From Thermus sp. 2.9 (GTDB lineage Bacteria > Deinococcota > Deinococci > Deinococcales > Thermaceae), in contig NZ_JTJB01000006.1 of assembly GCF_000794385.1 (NCBI RefSeq), positions 1 to 40,262 of the forward strand: DNA of 40,262 nucleotides, in the 5' to 3' direction. The notes under the pieces are model-generated. The model made no database searches and was not told the origin of the DNA. It saw only the letters and a program-made list of their open reading frames with translations. This document shows, piece after piece, positions 1-6,904 of this stretch; the stretch's first letter is position 1; each line of letters begins with the position of its first letter. The translations under genes were made by a program, and so were the position numbers.

Positions 1-348
1 GTGGAGCGGGGGTTCCGGTTTCTGAAGGACCCCCTGTTCTTTGCGGAGAGCACCTTCTTGAAGCGGCCCGAGCGGGTGATGGCCCTGGGGATGGTGATGG
101 CCCTGGCCCTTCTGGTGTACGCCCTGGGGGAGTGGGCGCTGAGGCGGAGGCTTTGGGAGGCGGGGTCCAGCCTGCCGGACCAGAAGGGGAGACCCACAGC
201 CAAGCCCACCTTGCGCTGGGTGTTTCAACTCTTTATGTGGGTCCGACTGGTGGAGCTGGGGGGCAGGTGGTTCGTCCTCAACCTGGCTCCCCATCACGAG
301 ACCGCGGCGCGCCTCCTGGGGGCCGGGCGATATTACCTGCTGGAGTGA
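1..348 (+). CDS. IS1634/IS4-like transposase, C-terminal fragment
   Basis: 115 residues are visible, and the reading frame is open to the window edge, so this is probably the end of a much longer transposase. The segment FLKDPLFF followed by FLKRPERVMAL and a hydrophobic helix, then the KPTLRWVFQLF stretch, is typical of the end of IS1634/IS4-type transposases, where a catalytic-domain helix is followed by a short tail ending near YYLL. The DDE residues would lie upstream and are not visible, so activity cannot be judged. The GTG at base 1 is just the first codon in view and should not be taken as a real start. The gene reads toward the disrupted lytic transglycosylase on the same strand. Confidence 0.7.
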   Translation: MERGFRFLKDPLFFAESTFLKRPERVMALGMVMALALLVYALGEWALRRRLWEAGSSLPDQKGRPTAKPTLRWVFQLFMWVRLVELGGRWFVLNLAPHHETAARLLGAGRYYLLE

Positions 349-380
349 AGGGGGTGCGGAATGTGGGCTTGCGGGAACGC
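1..380 (+). mobile_element. Right end of an IS1634/IS4-like insertion sequence (partial)
   Basis: The first 348 bases encode the C-terminal end of a DDE transposase. The non-coding bases that follow (about 349-380) look like an IS terminus and run straight into the open frame of a lytic transglycosylase. The left end lies outside the window, so neither the terminal inverted repeats nor a target-site duplication can be checked here. The right boundary is estimated from where lytic-transglycosylase-like coding begins and could be off by about 20 bases. The family assignment rests on the protein alone. Confidence 0.65.
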
Positions 381-409
381 TGGGCGAAATAGGGGCACAG
401 GAGACGGCC

Positions 410-1135
410 TTGGCCCTTCTGCAAGGGGGCTTGGGGCTCCTACTGGGCAAGCGCCCAGGCCCGCCCCCTTCTCCACCCCCTTCGCCCCCCCTGGCGGAGG
501 CCTTGCGGGTGGAGGCCCTCCTTCAGGGGGGCCAGGAGGCCTGGGCCCGGGGGGAGGCGCGCTACCTCCTTTGGCGACGGCCCGAGGCCTGGCCCGGGCT
601 CGTCCCCCTCTTCTACCGCCTGGGGATGTACCGGGAGGGAATCCGCGCCGCCTGGCCCACCGCCTTGGCCTACCCCCGGGCGTACCGGGCCTGGGTGGAG
701 GGCTACGCCCAGGGGGAGGGCCTGGACCCGAACCTTCTTTTCGCCCTCCTCCACGTGGAAAGCCGCTTTGACCCCCGGGCGGTGAGCCCCACGGGGGCCT
801 TGGGCCTGGCCCAGTTTTTAAGGAGCACCTGGGCCGACGTGGCCCGGATGCTTGGGGAACCCCCCGCCGACCCCTTTGACCCGGAAAGCGCCATCCGCTA
901 CGCCGCCCGCTACCTGCGCTGGCTTATGGAACGTTGCCAGGCCTTGGGGCTAGAGGGGGTGGAGCGGCTCGCCTGCGCCGTCACCGCCTACAACGGGGGT
1001 ATCGGCTACACCTCCCGGGGCATCGCCCGGGAGGGAAGCCTTTGGGCTTTCCTCCGCTTCCAGGAACGGGACGAGCCCCGGGAGTACGTGAGCAAGGTCC
1101 TTTCCGCCTATGCCGCCTACCAGGCTATTCCTTAG
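410..1135 (+). CDS. Lytic murein transglycosylase (SLT domain), probably 5'-truncated by the IS
   Basis: Soluble lytic transglycosylases cleave the MurNAc-GlcNAc bond of peptidoglycan in the periplasm. Residues 100-235 form a goose-lysozyme-like SLT domain: catalytic Glu117 in HVESRFDP, then GALGLAQF at 129-136 and AYNGG at 193-197. Before it lie a Pro-rich stretch (16-27) and helical repeats like the superhelical region of Slt70. No signal peptide is present. The first usable codon is a TTG at 410 without a clear ribosome binding site, and the same frame stays open upstream into the IS end. I infer that the IS inserted inside a longer gene and that this is its 3' part. The SLT domain itself is intact, but without a signal peptide it is unlikely to be exported. 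Its end overlaps the convergent napA by 11 bp. Confidence 0.75.
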   Translation: MALLQGGLGLLLGKRPGPPPSPPPSPPLAEALRVEALLQGGQEAWARGEARYLLWRRPEAWPGLVPLFYRLGMYREGIRAAWPTALAYPRAYRAWVEGYAQGEGLDPNLLFALLHVESRFDPRAVSPTGALGLAQFLRSTWADVARMLGEPPADPFDPESAIRYAARYLRWLMERCQALGLEGVERLACAVTAYNGGIGYTSRGIAREGSLWAFLRFQERDEPREYVSKVLSAYAAYQAIP

Positions 1136-2288
1136 CCTGGCGAAGCCCCCGCTCGGTCCAAGCGATCAGGGGCTTCAGGGCGAAGGGGGCGAAGAGGGTG
1201 GTGAAGACCACCATGAAGAGGACGATGGCGTACTCCTCCTCGTTCACCGCCCCCGCCGCCAAGCCCAAGGCGGCCACGATGAGGCCCACCTCCCCCCGGG
1301 GGGCCATGCCTACCCCCACGGTGAGGGCGCTCCGCACCCCCTGGGTGAGGGCTCCCAGGAACCCCCCCAGGACCTTGCCCAGGATGGCGATGACCGTGAC
1401 CACGCTTCCCGCCACCAAAACGGCGGGGGAAAAGAGGGCGGAAAGCTCCAACCGCACCCCCACCATGGCGAAGAAGATGGGGGCGAGGAAGCTTTCCACG
1501 GCGAAGATGGGCTCCTCCAGGCGGTACTTCTCCCGAAGCTCGGAAAGGAGCATCCCCCCCAGGAAGGCCCCCACGATGGGGGCCAGGCCAATGGTGGCGG
1601 CCAGGGCAGCCATGCCTACCCCGAGGGCCAGGGCGAAGCCCAGGGGGCTTCCCACCGGCAGGCGCTCCAGGGGAAGCCGGACGAAGAGGGTGGAGAGGAG
1701 GACGGCTGCCCCCACGAAGAGGATGGAGAGGAGGATGAGTTCCAGGATAGCCCCTGTCTCCACCTGCCCGGTCCGGGCCACCCCGTTCACCACCGCCAGG
1801 ACGATGAGGCCCAGCACGTCGTCAATCACCGCCGCCCCCAGGATGATGCGGGCGTAGGGGCGGGAAAGGACCCCGAGCTCCTGGAGGACCCGGGCGGTGA
1901 TGCCCACGCTGGTGGCCACCAAGGCGGTGCCCAGGAAGAGGGAGGGGAGGGTGGCGAAGCCGATTTGGAGCCCGAAAAGGTAGCCCCCCACAAAGGGAAA
2001 GGCCACGCCCAAGACGGCCACCAGGAAGGCTTCCTTGCCCACGGCGAGGATATCCCGTAGCCGGGTTTCCAGGCCCACCATGAAGAGGAGGAAGATGGCC
2101 CCAAGCTCGGCCAAGAACTCCAGGATCTCCCCCTCGTGCACCAGGCCCAAGAGGGAGGGGCCCACCAATACGCCCGCCAGCACCTCCCCGATGACCACGG
2201 GCTGGTTGAGCCGCCGAAAGAGGAAGGCCATGACCTGGGCGGCCAGGAGGAGGTAGAAGACTTCCAGAAGGTGCCCTGCCCCGTGCAT
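1125..2288 (-). CDS. napA: Na+/H+ antiporter NapA (CPA2)
   Basis: Electrogenic sodium/proton antiporter of the inner membrane, important for salt and alkali tolerance. From ATG 2288 it is 387 aa with about 13 membrane segments. The paired carboxylates Asp156-Asp157 in VIDDVLG and Lys305 in ILGKVLGG fall at the positions known from T. thermophilus NapA, and the N-terminus MHGAGHLLEV also fits that protein. A second, identical ATG with an identical Shine-Dalgarno (AGGAGGGG) lies 63 bp upstream at 2351 because of a tandem duplication. Starting there would add 21 hydrophilic residues (408 aa total). The 2351 ATG overlaps the stop of the CBS gene as TGATG, so translational coupling may favour the longer form. 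Last gene of the SDH-rhomboid-CBS-napA cluster. Confidence 0.95.
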   Translation of the reverse strand: MHGAGHLLEVFYLLLAAQVMAFLFRRLNQPVVIGEVLAGVLVGPSLLGLVHEGEILEFLAELGAIFLLFMVGLETRLRDILAVGKEAFLVAVLGVAFPFVGGYLFGLQIGFATLPSLFLGTALVATSVGITARVLQELGVLSRPYARIILGAAVIDDVLGLIVLAVVNGVARTGQVETGAILELILLSILFVGAAVLLSTLFVRLPLERLPVGSPLGFALALGVGMAALAATIGLAPIVGAFLGGMLLSELREKYRLEEPIFAVESFLAPIFFAMVGVRLELSALFSPAVLVAGSVVTVIAILGKVLGGFLGALTQGVRSALTVGVGMAPRGEVGLIVAALGLAAGAVNEEEYAIVLFMVVFTTLFAPFALKPLIAWTERGLRQAKE

Positions 2289-2402
2289 CAGCCCCTCCTG
2301 AGGAAAAGCTTGAGGAAGTCGCTCCGGGTGAGGATGCCCTGCCCCGTGCATCAGCCCCTCCTGAGGAAAAGCTTGAGGAAGTCGCTCCGGGTGAGGATGC
2401 CC
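2272..2402. repeat. 63-bp perfect tandem duplication across the CBS/napA junction
   Basis: Two identical 63-bp units (2272-2334 and 2335-2397) are followed by the first five bases of a third (TGCCC, 2398-2402). The unit is a multiple of three and contains the end of the CBS gene, its TGA stop, the Shine-Dalgarno AGGAGGGG and the napA start codon. The five-base TGCCC at the edges is the sort of microhomology expected for replication slippage. Perfect identity suggests a recent event or an assembly artefact. Confidence 0.97.
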
Positions 2403-2803
2403 ACCACCTTGTTCTCCCGGTCCACCACGGGGAGGTGGCGTACCTCGGTGGAGAGGAGGACCTCTAGGGCCTTGCCGGCGGGGTCCTCTGGGTGAACCCG
2501 GGGGATGTCCGTGCGCATGACCGCCTTTACCGGGGTTTTTTGGTAGCGGCGGTAGATCTCTTCCAGGAAGCCTTCGTCCACCCACTCCCCAAAGAGCTGC
2601 AACGCCTCCACGTCGGAGAAGGGGATGTTTTCGGGCCGGGGTAGGAGTTCCTCCACCTGGAGAAGCCCCAGGAGGTGTCCCTCCCGGTCCACCACCGGTA
2701 GGCTCCCGTAGCGCTTTTCTAGGATGCGCCGGGCGGCCTCCTCGAGGGTGGCCTCGGGCCCAATGGTATCCGGGCTTGGGGTCATGAGCTCGGCTACCTT
2801 CAT
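2351..2803 (-). CDS. Twin CBS-domain protein
   Basis: 150 aa, consisting almost entirely of two CBS motifs: residues 1-55 (MTPSPDTIGPEATLEEA to VVDREGHLLGLL) and about 95-150 (MRTDIPRVHPED to VVDRENKVVGILTRSD). Such Bateman modules bind adenosine nucleotides or similar ligands and regulate partner proteins. ATG 2803 was chosen because it directly precedes the canonical KVAELMTPSP start of the first CBS motif. The stop overlaps a napA ATG (TGATG), so the two are probably co-translated, which suggests this protein regulates NapA or senses a related signal. That role is inferred from position only. The gene lies 10 bp after the rhomboid gene. Confidence 0.85.
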   Translation of the reverse strand: MKVAELMTPSPDTIGPEATLEEAARRILEKRYGSLPVVDREGHLLGLLQVEELLPRPENIPFSDVEALQLFGEWVDEGFLEEIYRRYQKTPVKAVMRTDIPRVHPEDPAGKALEVLLSTEVRHLPVVDRENKVVGILTRSDFLKLFLRRG

Positions 2804-2813
2804 GGGTCCGAGT

Positions 2814-3446
2814 TTACCAGCGCCGCCACCTTCGGGCCAAGCGGGGCGCCAGGAGGATGCCGTAGACGAAGCCTCCCAAATGGGCCCACCACGCCACGCC
2901 CGGGAGGCCCAAAAGCCCCTGGAGGAGCTGGAGGAAGGCCCAGTACCCCAGGTAAAACCCGGCGGGGAAGGTGACGAAGAAGGGAAAGAGGAAGAAGACC
3001 ACGGACACCACGTACGCCCGGGGGAAGAGGACGTAGTAGGCCCCAAGCACGGCGGAAACCGCCCCGCTCGCCCCGATCATGGGCACGGGGGAAAAGGGGG
3101 TGAGGACCCCTTGGGCCAAGGCGGCGGCTACCCCGCCCAGCAGGTAAAACAGGAGAAAACGCCCGTGCCCCATGCGGTCTTCCACGTTGTCCCCGAAAAC
3201 CCAGAGAAACCACATGTTGGACAGGATATGAAAAAGGCTCCCGTGGAGGAACATGCTGGTGAAAAGGCGGTAGCTTTCCCCCACGGGATCGGCGAAGAAG
3301 AGGCTGGGGATAAAGCCCAGGGCGTAGGCGCTTTGCTCCAGACCCACGGAAAGTTGCCATAAGAAGACCAGGGCGTTGGCGAGGACCAAGCCCTTGACCA
3401 TGAGGGCGGGCCGGCGCGGTTGGTTTAGGTCGTAGAGGGGGAACAA
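2814..3446 (-). CDS. Rhomboid family intramembrane serine protease
   Basis: 210 aa, about six membrane segments. The catalytic Ser127 sits in GASGAVS and the general base His189 in WAHLGGF. His73 and Asn77 in HILSNMW match the oxyanion-side residues of bacterial rhomboids (GlpG type). It therefore has a complete catalytic dyad and should cleave transmembrane substrates. The start is a TTG at 3446, two bases after the stop of the upstream SDH-type protease gene, implying coupling. A basic C-terminus (RLARRWRRW) is predicted to lie in the cytoplasm. Substrates are unknown. Its pairing with a second membrane-associated protease suggests a membrane protein quality-control role. Confidence 0.9.
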   Translation of the reverse strand: MFPLYDLNQPRRPALMVKGLVLANALVFLWQLSVGLEQSAYALGFIPSLFFADPVGESYRLFTSMFLHGSLFHILSNMWFLWVFGDNVEDRMGHGRFLLFYLLGGVAAALAQGVLTPFSPVPMIGASGAVSAVLGAYYVLFPRAYVVSVVFFLFPFFVTFPAGFYLGYWAFLQLLQGLLGLPGVAWWAHLGGFVYGILLAPRLARRWRRW

Positions 3447-3448
3447 GC

Positions 3449-4285
3449 CTAAGGCCTCCCGGCTTTGGGCTCCTGGCGGTAGGGAAGGGGTACGTACTGC
3501 ACGCTGGGCTTGCCGCCTTGGGGTTGGGGGTAGAGGTCCATGAGCTCGTAGACCTCCAGGGGCATTTCCGTGGACACGTTGAGCCCCAGGGCCCGGGCCT
3601 GGGCCACGTCAATGGGGTAGTCGTGGGTCCAGGTTCCCTGGGAGAGGATCGTGGCCACCTCCTCCGCCTTCTCCTCGGGCATGCGCTTGAGGAGGAGGTT
3701 TTTCACCGTGGCCTTCACCTGTTTGAGGGCCTTTTCCGCCACGTCCGCCAGGATCAGGGTCTGGTCGTCTATCTCGGAAAGGGGCTTCTTCTCCAGGACC
3801 TTCAGGATGCTCGCCGCCGGGTACTGGCCGAGCTGGGGGTCCACCGGGCCCAAGACGGCGTTTTCGTCCATGACGATCTCGTCCGCGGCCAGGGCGATGA
3901 GGGTGCCCCCGGACATGGCGTAGTGGGGGACGAAGACGGTCACCCTGGCCGGGTGGCGCAGAAGGGCCTCGGCGATCTGCTCCGCCGCCAGGACCAGGCC
4001 GCCTGGGGTGTGGAGGATGAGGTCAATGGGCACGTTTTTGTCCGTGAGGCGGATGGCCCTTAGGACCTGCTCAGAATCGTCAATGTTGATGAAGCGGCTG
4101 ATGGGGATGCCGAGGAAGCTCACCGCCTCCTGGCGGTGGATGAGGGTGATGACCCGGCTTCCCCGTTTCCTTTCCAGCTCGGCGATCTTGCGGGCCCTGG
4201 CTCCTAAGAGCATCTGCTGTTGGAAGTAAGGGGAGAGGGCGGAGAGGATGAAGAAGAGCCAGAAAAGTTGGAAAAAGATATCCAT
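3449..4285 (-). CDS. SDH/ClpP-class membrane-anchored serine protease
   Basis: 278 aa. An N-terminal membrane helix (residues about 3-20) is followed by a crotonase/ClpP-fold domain of the serine dehydrogenase proteinase (SDH_sah) type, related to SppA. The nucleophile is probably Ser125 in YAMSGGTLIAL. LHTPGGLVLAAEQIA (91-105) is the conserved glycine-rich oxyanion segment, and a Lys/Asp partner is expected in the later helices. The ATG at 4285 is preceded by a good GGAGGTC. Members are thought to degrade membrane or membrane-proximal proteins. It is the first gene of the SDH-rhomboid-CBS-napA cluster. The 52-bp gap before it has only a weak hairpin followed by TTTT, so read-through from the antiporter operon is possible. 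Confidence 0.85.
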   Translation of the reverse strand: MDIFFQLFWLFFILSALSPYFQQQMLLGARARKIAELERKRGSRVITLIHRQEAVSFLGIPISRFINIDDSEQVLRAIRLTDKNVPIDLILHTPGGLVLAAEQIAEALLRHPARVTVFVPHYAMSGGTLIALAADEIVMDENAVLGPVDPQLGQYPAASILKVLEKKPLSEIDDQTLILADVAEKALKQVKATVKNLLLKRMPEEKAEEVATILSQGTWTHDYPIDVAQARALGLNVSTEMPLEVYELMDLYPQPQGGKPSVQYVPLPYRQEPKAGRP

Positions 4286-4337
4286 AAGCTGACCTCCAAG
4301 GAAGAGTTTATCAAAATGCCCCTTTGCGGCACAGGTC

Positions 4338-5477
4338 TTATCCCAGCCTCGAAGGCGCCACCCGCTTGGACTTGGGCGCTTTGGGGTAAAGGCGCTCCCC
4401 GATCTCGGGGGCGTAGCGGATGAGGAGGGCCCCCAAGGGGATGGAAAGGAGCACCAAAAGCACCGCCACCTGGGCCACCAAGGGGTAGCCTTGGGCTAAG
4501 GCCAGGTTTCCCAGGACCAGGTTGAACTCGCCCCGGGGCACCAGGTAGAGGGCGCTATAAAGCCGCCTCTTCTTCCCAAGCCCCGCCCGCGCCCCGCCCA
4601 GGTGGTTGAGGGGTAGCTTGAGGAAAAGCCCTGAGGCCACGAGCCCCACCGCCAAGGGGGTGAGGCCCTTTAGGAGCTTGAGGGCCTGGGCTCCCACCAC
4701 CAGGAAAAAGAGGGCCACCCCCAGGTCCCGCACCGGGCCGAAGAGGTGCTCTAGCCGCTCCCGGAGGCCAAGCCCCGCGGCGATAACCCCGGACAGGAAG
4801 GCCCCCACGCCCTCGGAAGCCCCCACGGCGTGGAAGAGGAGGGCGGTGCCTGTAGTGAAGGCGGCGCCCAGGAGAAGAACGAGCTCGTCGGAAAGCCCTT
4901 CCATGAAGCGCACGAGCCTTGGGCCCAGGTAGCGGGCGAAGAGGAGGTAGAAGGCGGCCATGACCACCCCGCCCAGGAAGCCCCCCGCCCCGTGCCCGCC
5001 CAGAAGGGCGAGGAGGAGGGCCACCACCAGGTCCTCCAAGACCAAGACGCCCAAGACCACCTCGCTTTCCGGGTTGGCCGCCCGGCGCAGGTCAATGATG
5101 AGCTTGACGATGACGGCGCTGGAGCTCACGTAAAGCACCCCCGCCAAGAGGGCGGCGCCCTTTAGGTCAAGCCCGGCGAGAAGCCCAAGGAGAAACCCCA
5201 AGGGCAGGGCCAAGGCGTCGTAAAGCCCGGCCCGGGTGGCCTTGCCGGAAAGCTCCCTAAGCCGGTCGGGACCGAACTCCAGCCCCACGGAAAAGAGAAG
5301 GAGCAAAAGCCCCAAGGAGGGCAGGGGCTCCAGCTCCTCCACGGGAAGCCTTTCCCCCGCCAAAAGCCCGGTGAGGAGGTAGACGGGAAGGGGAGGGAAG
5401 CCGAAGCGGTGGACCAGGGCGGCCCCCAGGGCCAAAATCCCGGCGGCCAGGGCGAAGGCTTCCACCGAGGGGTGCAT
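4338..5477 (-). CDS. CPA2 K+/H+ antiporter, KhtU-like
   Basis: 379 aa, polytopic Na_H_Exchanger fold with about 12 membrane segments. In place of the DD pair of NapA it has GVLVLEDLVVALL, with Glu-Asp, as in electroneutral KefC/KhtU-type potassium/proton antiporters. The ATG at 5477 overlaps the TGA of the preceding regulator as TGATG, which fixes the start at MHPSVEAFAL. It has no C-terminal RCK domain of its own; that domain is supplied by the upstream KhtT-like subunit. K+ is the likely ion by analogy with Bacillus KhtTU, but the sequence does not prove selectivity. Fourth and last gene of the histone-fold/PsiE/KhtT/KhtU operon. Confidence 0.85.
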   Translation of the reverse strand: MHPSVEAFALAAGILALGAALVHRFGFPPLPVYLLTGLLAGERLPVEELEPLPSLGLLLLLFSVGLEFGPDRLRELSGKATRAGLYDALALPLGFLLGLLAGLDLKGAALLAGVLYVSSSAVIVKLIIDLRRAANPESEVVLGVLVLEDLVVALLLALLGGHGAGGFLGGVVMAAFYLLFARYLGPRLVRFMEGLSDELVLLLGAAFTTGTALLFHAVGASEGVGAFLSGVIAAGLGLRERLEHLFGPVRDLGVALFFLVVGAQALKLLKGLTPLAVGLVASGLFLKLPLNHLGGARAGLGKKRRLYSALYLVPRGEFNLVLGNLALAQGYPLVAQVAVLLVLLSIPLGALLIRYAPEIGERLYPKAPKSKRVAPSRLG

Positions 5478-5950
5478 CAGAGGCTCCTCTTCAAGGCTTC
5501 CACCGCCTCCCGGCTTCCCGCCACCACCAGGGTGTCCCCCACCTCCAAGACGACCTCGGGGCCCGGGTTGGGGATTAGGGGGGCTCCGGGCCGATCCACC
5601 GCCAGGAGGTGGGCCCCGGGGGGCAAGGGGATCTCCCCCACCTTCCGGCCCGCCAGCTTGGAGCCGGGGAGGACCTTGATCCACTCAATCACCTTGGCTC
5701 CCAGCTTGCTCTGCGTGTCCCCCACCGCCTCGGGGTGGAAGAGGACCCCGGCCAGGATGGCACCCAGTTCCCGGGCCTCCTCGTCGGTGAGGTCCAAGGT
5801 GGCGGAGGGCTCGTCCTCCTCCCCCGCCTCAAAGTACTGGAGTTCCCGCTTGCCCGAGTGGTGGACCACGATCACGAGCCGGTCCCCGCTTTGTACGGTG
5901 ATGGTGAACTTGCGCCCCACGCCAGGGAGCACCACCTCTTCCACCTTCAT
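5477..5950 (-). CDS. KhtT-like antiporter regulatory subunit (RCK_C/TrkA-C domain)
   Basis: 157 aa. The first 75 residues resemble the KhtT/AmhM N-terminal domain (VVLPGVGRKFTI, followed by HHSGKRELQYFE). Residues about 85-157 form an RCK_C (TrkA-C) domain, with the pattern LAGRKVGEIPLPPGAHLLAVDR and a terminal VVLEVGDTLVVAGS. In KhtTU systems this subunit binds cyclic-di-AMP through RCK_C and gates the antiporter. The stop overlaps the antiporter start (TGATG) and the start overlaps the upstream stop (ATGA), so all are co-translated. Ligand binding here is inferred from the family. Confidence 0.85.
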   Translation of the reverse strand: MKVEEVVLPGVGRKFTITVQSGDRLVIVVHHSGKRELQYFEAGEEDEPSATLDLTDEEARELGAILAGVLFHPEAVGDTQSKLGAKVIEWIKVLPGSKLAGRKVGEIPLPPGAHLLAVDRPGAPLIPNPGPEVVLEVGDTLVVAGSREAVEALKRSL

Positions 5951-6363
5951 CGCGTCCTCCTCGGGGAAAACTGCACCGCCAGGGTGCGCCCCGCCACCAG
6001 GCTCAGGATCCCCAGGGTCCAGAGGAAAAGGTCCAGGCCCGAGAGCTTCTCGGCGAAGAGGAGGAGGAGAAGCTCCCGCAGGGCCAGGGCCACGCCGATT
6101 TCCAGGAGGACCTCGAGGCGCACCCGCTCAAACTCAAAGTATTCCACGAAGACCCGGACGAGCTCCAGAACGATGATCAAGCTCAATGCGTTGGTGACGA
6201 GCTCTTTAAGGCCCAGGCGCACCGTGGGCTCGCTGAGGGTGAGGCCGAGCTCCAAAAAGGTGCGCCCCACCCCCACGAAAAGCCCCACCAGGAGGGCCAC
6301 CACCACCAGGTTGAAGACCAGGCGGGTGGCCCCCCGGTAAAGGGCGAGGAGGGCCTCCTGCAT
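5947..6363 (-). CDS. PsiE-like small membrane protein
   Basis: 138 aa with four hydrophobic helices (about 14-35, 52-72, 83-103 and 109-128) and a basic C-terminus. The segment LGLKELVTNALSLIIVLELVR followed by YFEFERVRLEVLLEIGVALALREL is characteristic of the PsiE (phosphate-starvation-inducible) family, whose function is unknown. It is two bases downstream of the histone-fold gene and overlaps khtT by four bases (ATGA), so a link with potassium homeostasis is possible but unproven. Confidence 0.7.
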   Translation of the reverse strand: MQEALLALYRGATRLVFNLVVVALLVGLFVGVGRTFLELGLTLSEPTVRLGLKELVTNALSLIIVLELVRVFVEYFEFERVRLEVLLEIGVALALRELLLLLFAEKLSGLDLFLWTLGILSLVAGRTLAVQFSPRRTR

Positions 6364-6365
6364 GA

Positions 6366-6812
6366 CTAGAGGAGGAGGTTAAAGACCCGCTCCGCCCGCT
6401 CGTGGTGGGGGGTTTGCGGGTTCTTGAGAGCGGGGTCCAGCTCCTTCAGGGTGCGGGCGTAGGCCACCACCAAGGCCCCGGCCAGCTCAGGGAGGAGCTG
6501 GCGCACGTCCTCCGAGACCTCCAGGTCCAGGGGCGGCAAAGCGGCCAAGGCGTCCAGCACGGGCTTAAGTTCCAAGGTGGTGTCCATCTGGCGGAAGGCC
6601 TTCAGGGTTTCCTGGAGACCCTTGGTGATGGGCAGGTCGGGCTCAAAGATGATGTCCCGGCCGTTGTACTTGGCGTTCCGCTCCGCCGCCACCAGAAGGT
6701 CATAAAGCTTGTTCCGGAGGAAGTCGGAAAGCCGCTTGAGGTCGTTTTTGTCCACGTCCAGCCCCGCCGCCAGGCGGAAGAGCTTTTCAAACTCCGCTAC
6801 CTTCATCAACAT
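6366..6812 (-). CDS. DUF1931 histone-fold protein
   Basis: 148 aa, all-helical. It corresponds to the DUF1931 family, known structurally from T. thermophilus and Aquifex as one chain with two histone folds (a pseudodimer). The first fold is about residues 1-70 (KVAEFEKLFRLAAG to VAAERNAKYNGRDIIFEPDLP) and the second about 75-148. ATG 6812 was preferred over the in-frame ATG at 6818 because the Shine-Dalgarno GGAGGG abuts 6818 directly but lies six bases from 6812. Whether it binds DNA is not known to me; there are few basic residues compared with archaeal histones. It heads an operon with PsiE- and KhtTU-like genes. Confidence 0.85.
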   Translation of the reverse strand: MLMKVAEFEKLFRLAAGLDVDKNDLKRLSDFLRNKLYDLLVAAERNAKYNGRDIIFEPDLPITKGLQETLKAFRQMDTTLELKPVLDALAALPPLDLEVSEDVRQLLPELAGALVVAYARTLKELDPALKNPQTPHHERAERVFNLLL

Positions 6813-6831
6813 GGCCATCCCTCCACGTACA

Positions 6832-6861
6832 AGGGTAGTAGATTGCGCACCATGATGTCAA
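6832..6861 (-). promoter_or_regulatory. Probable promoter of the DUF1931-psiE-khtTU operon
   Basis: On the minus strand a perfect -35 TTGACA (6856-6861) precedes two candidate -10 boxes: TACCCT (6832-6837, 18-bp spacer) and TACTAC (6835-6840, 15 bp). The -35 is clear and the -10 is ambiguous. The TTGACA is part of ACTTGACA, the same arm seen in the clpB operator, but no second arm is present. Confidence 0.5.
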
Positions 6862-6879
6862 GTTGATTGATAAAAGAAG

Positions 6880-6899
6880 GCTCCGCCTGACGGCGGAGC
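6880..6899 (-). terminator. Rho-independent terminator after the redox/hsp20 operon
   Basis: Perfect 8-bp stem GCTCCGCC / GGCGGAGC with a 4-base loop, five bases beyond the hsp20 stop. On the minus strand it is followed by CTTCTTTTATC, a usable U-rich tract. Confidence 0.8.
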
Positions 6900-6904
6900 A
6901 ACCC

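Noticed and set aside
2272-2402. Possible CRISPR or VNTR
   Set aside because: Only two adjacent 63-bp units, no spacers, and they contain gene starts and stops; it is a simple tandem duplication.
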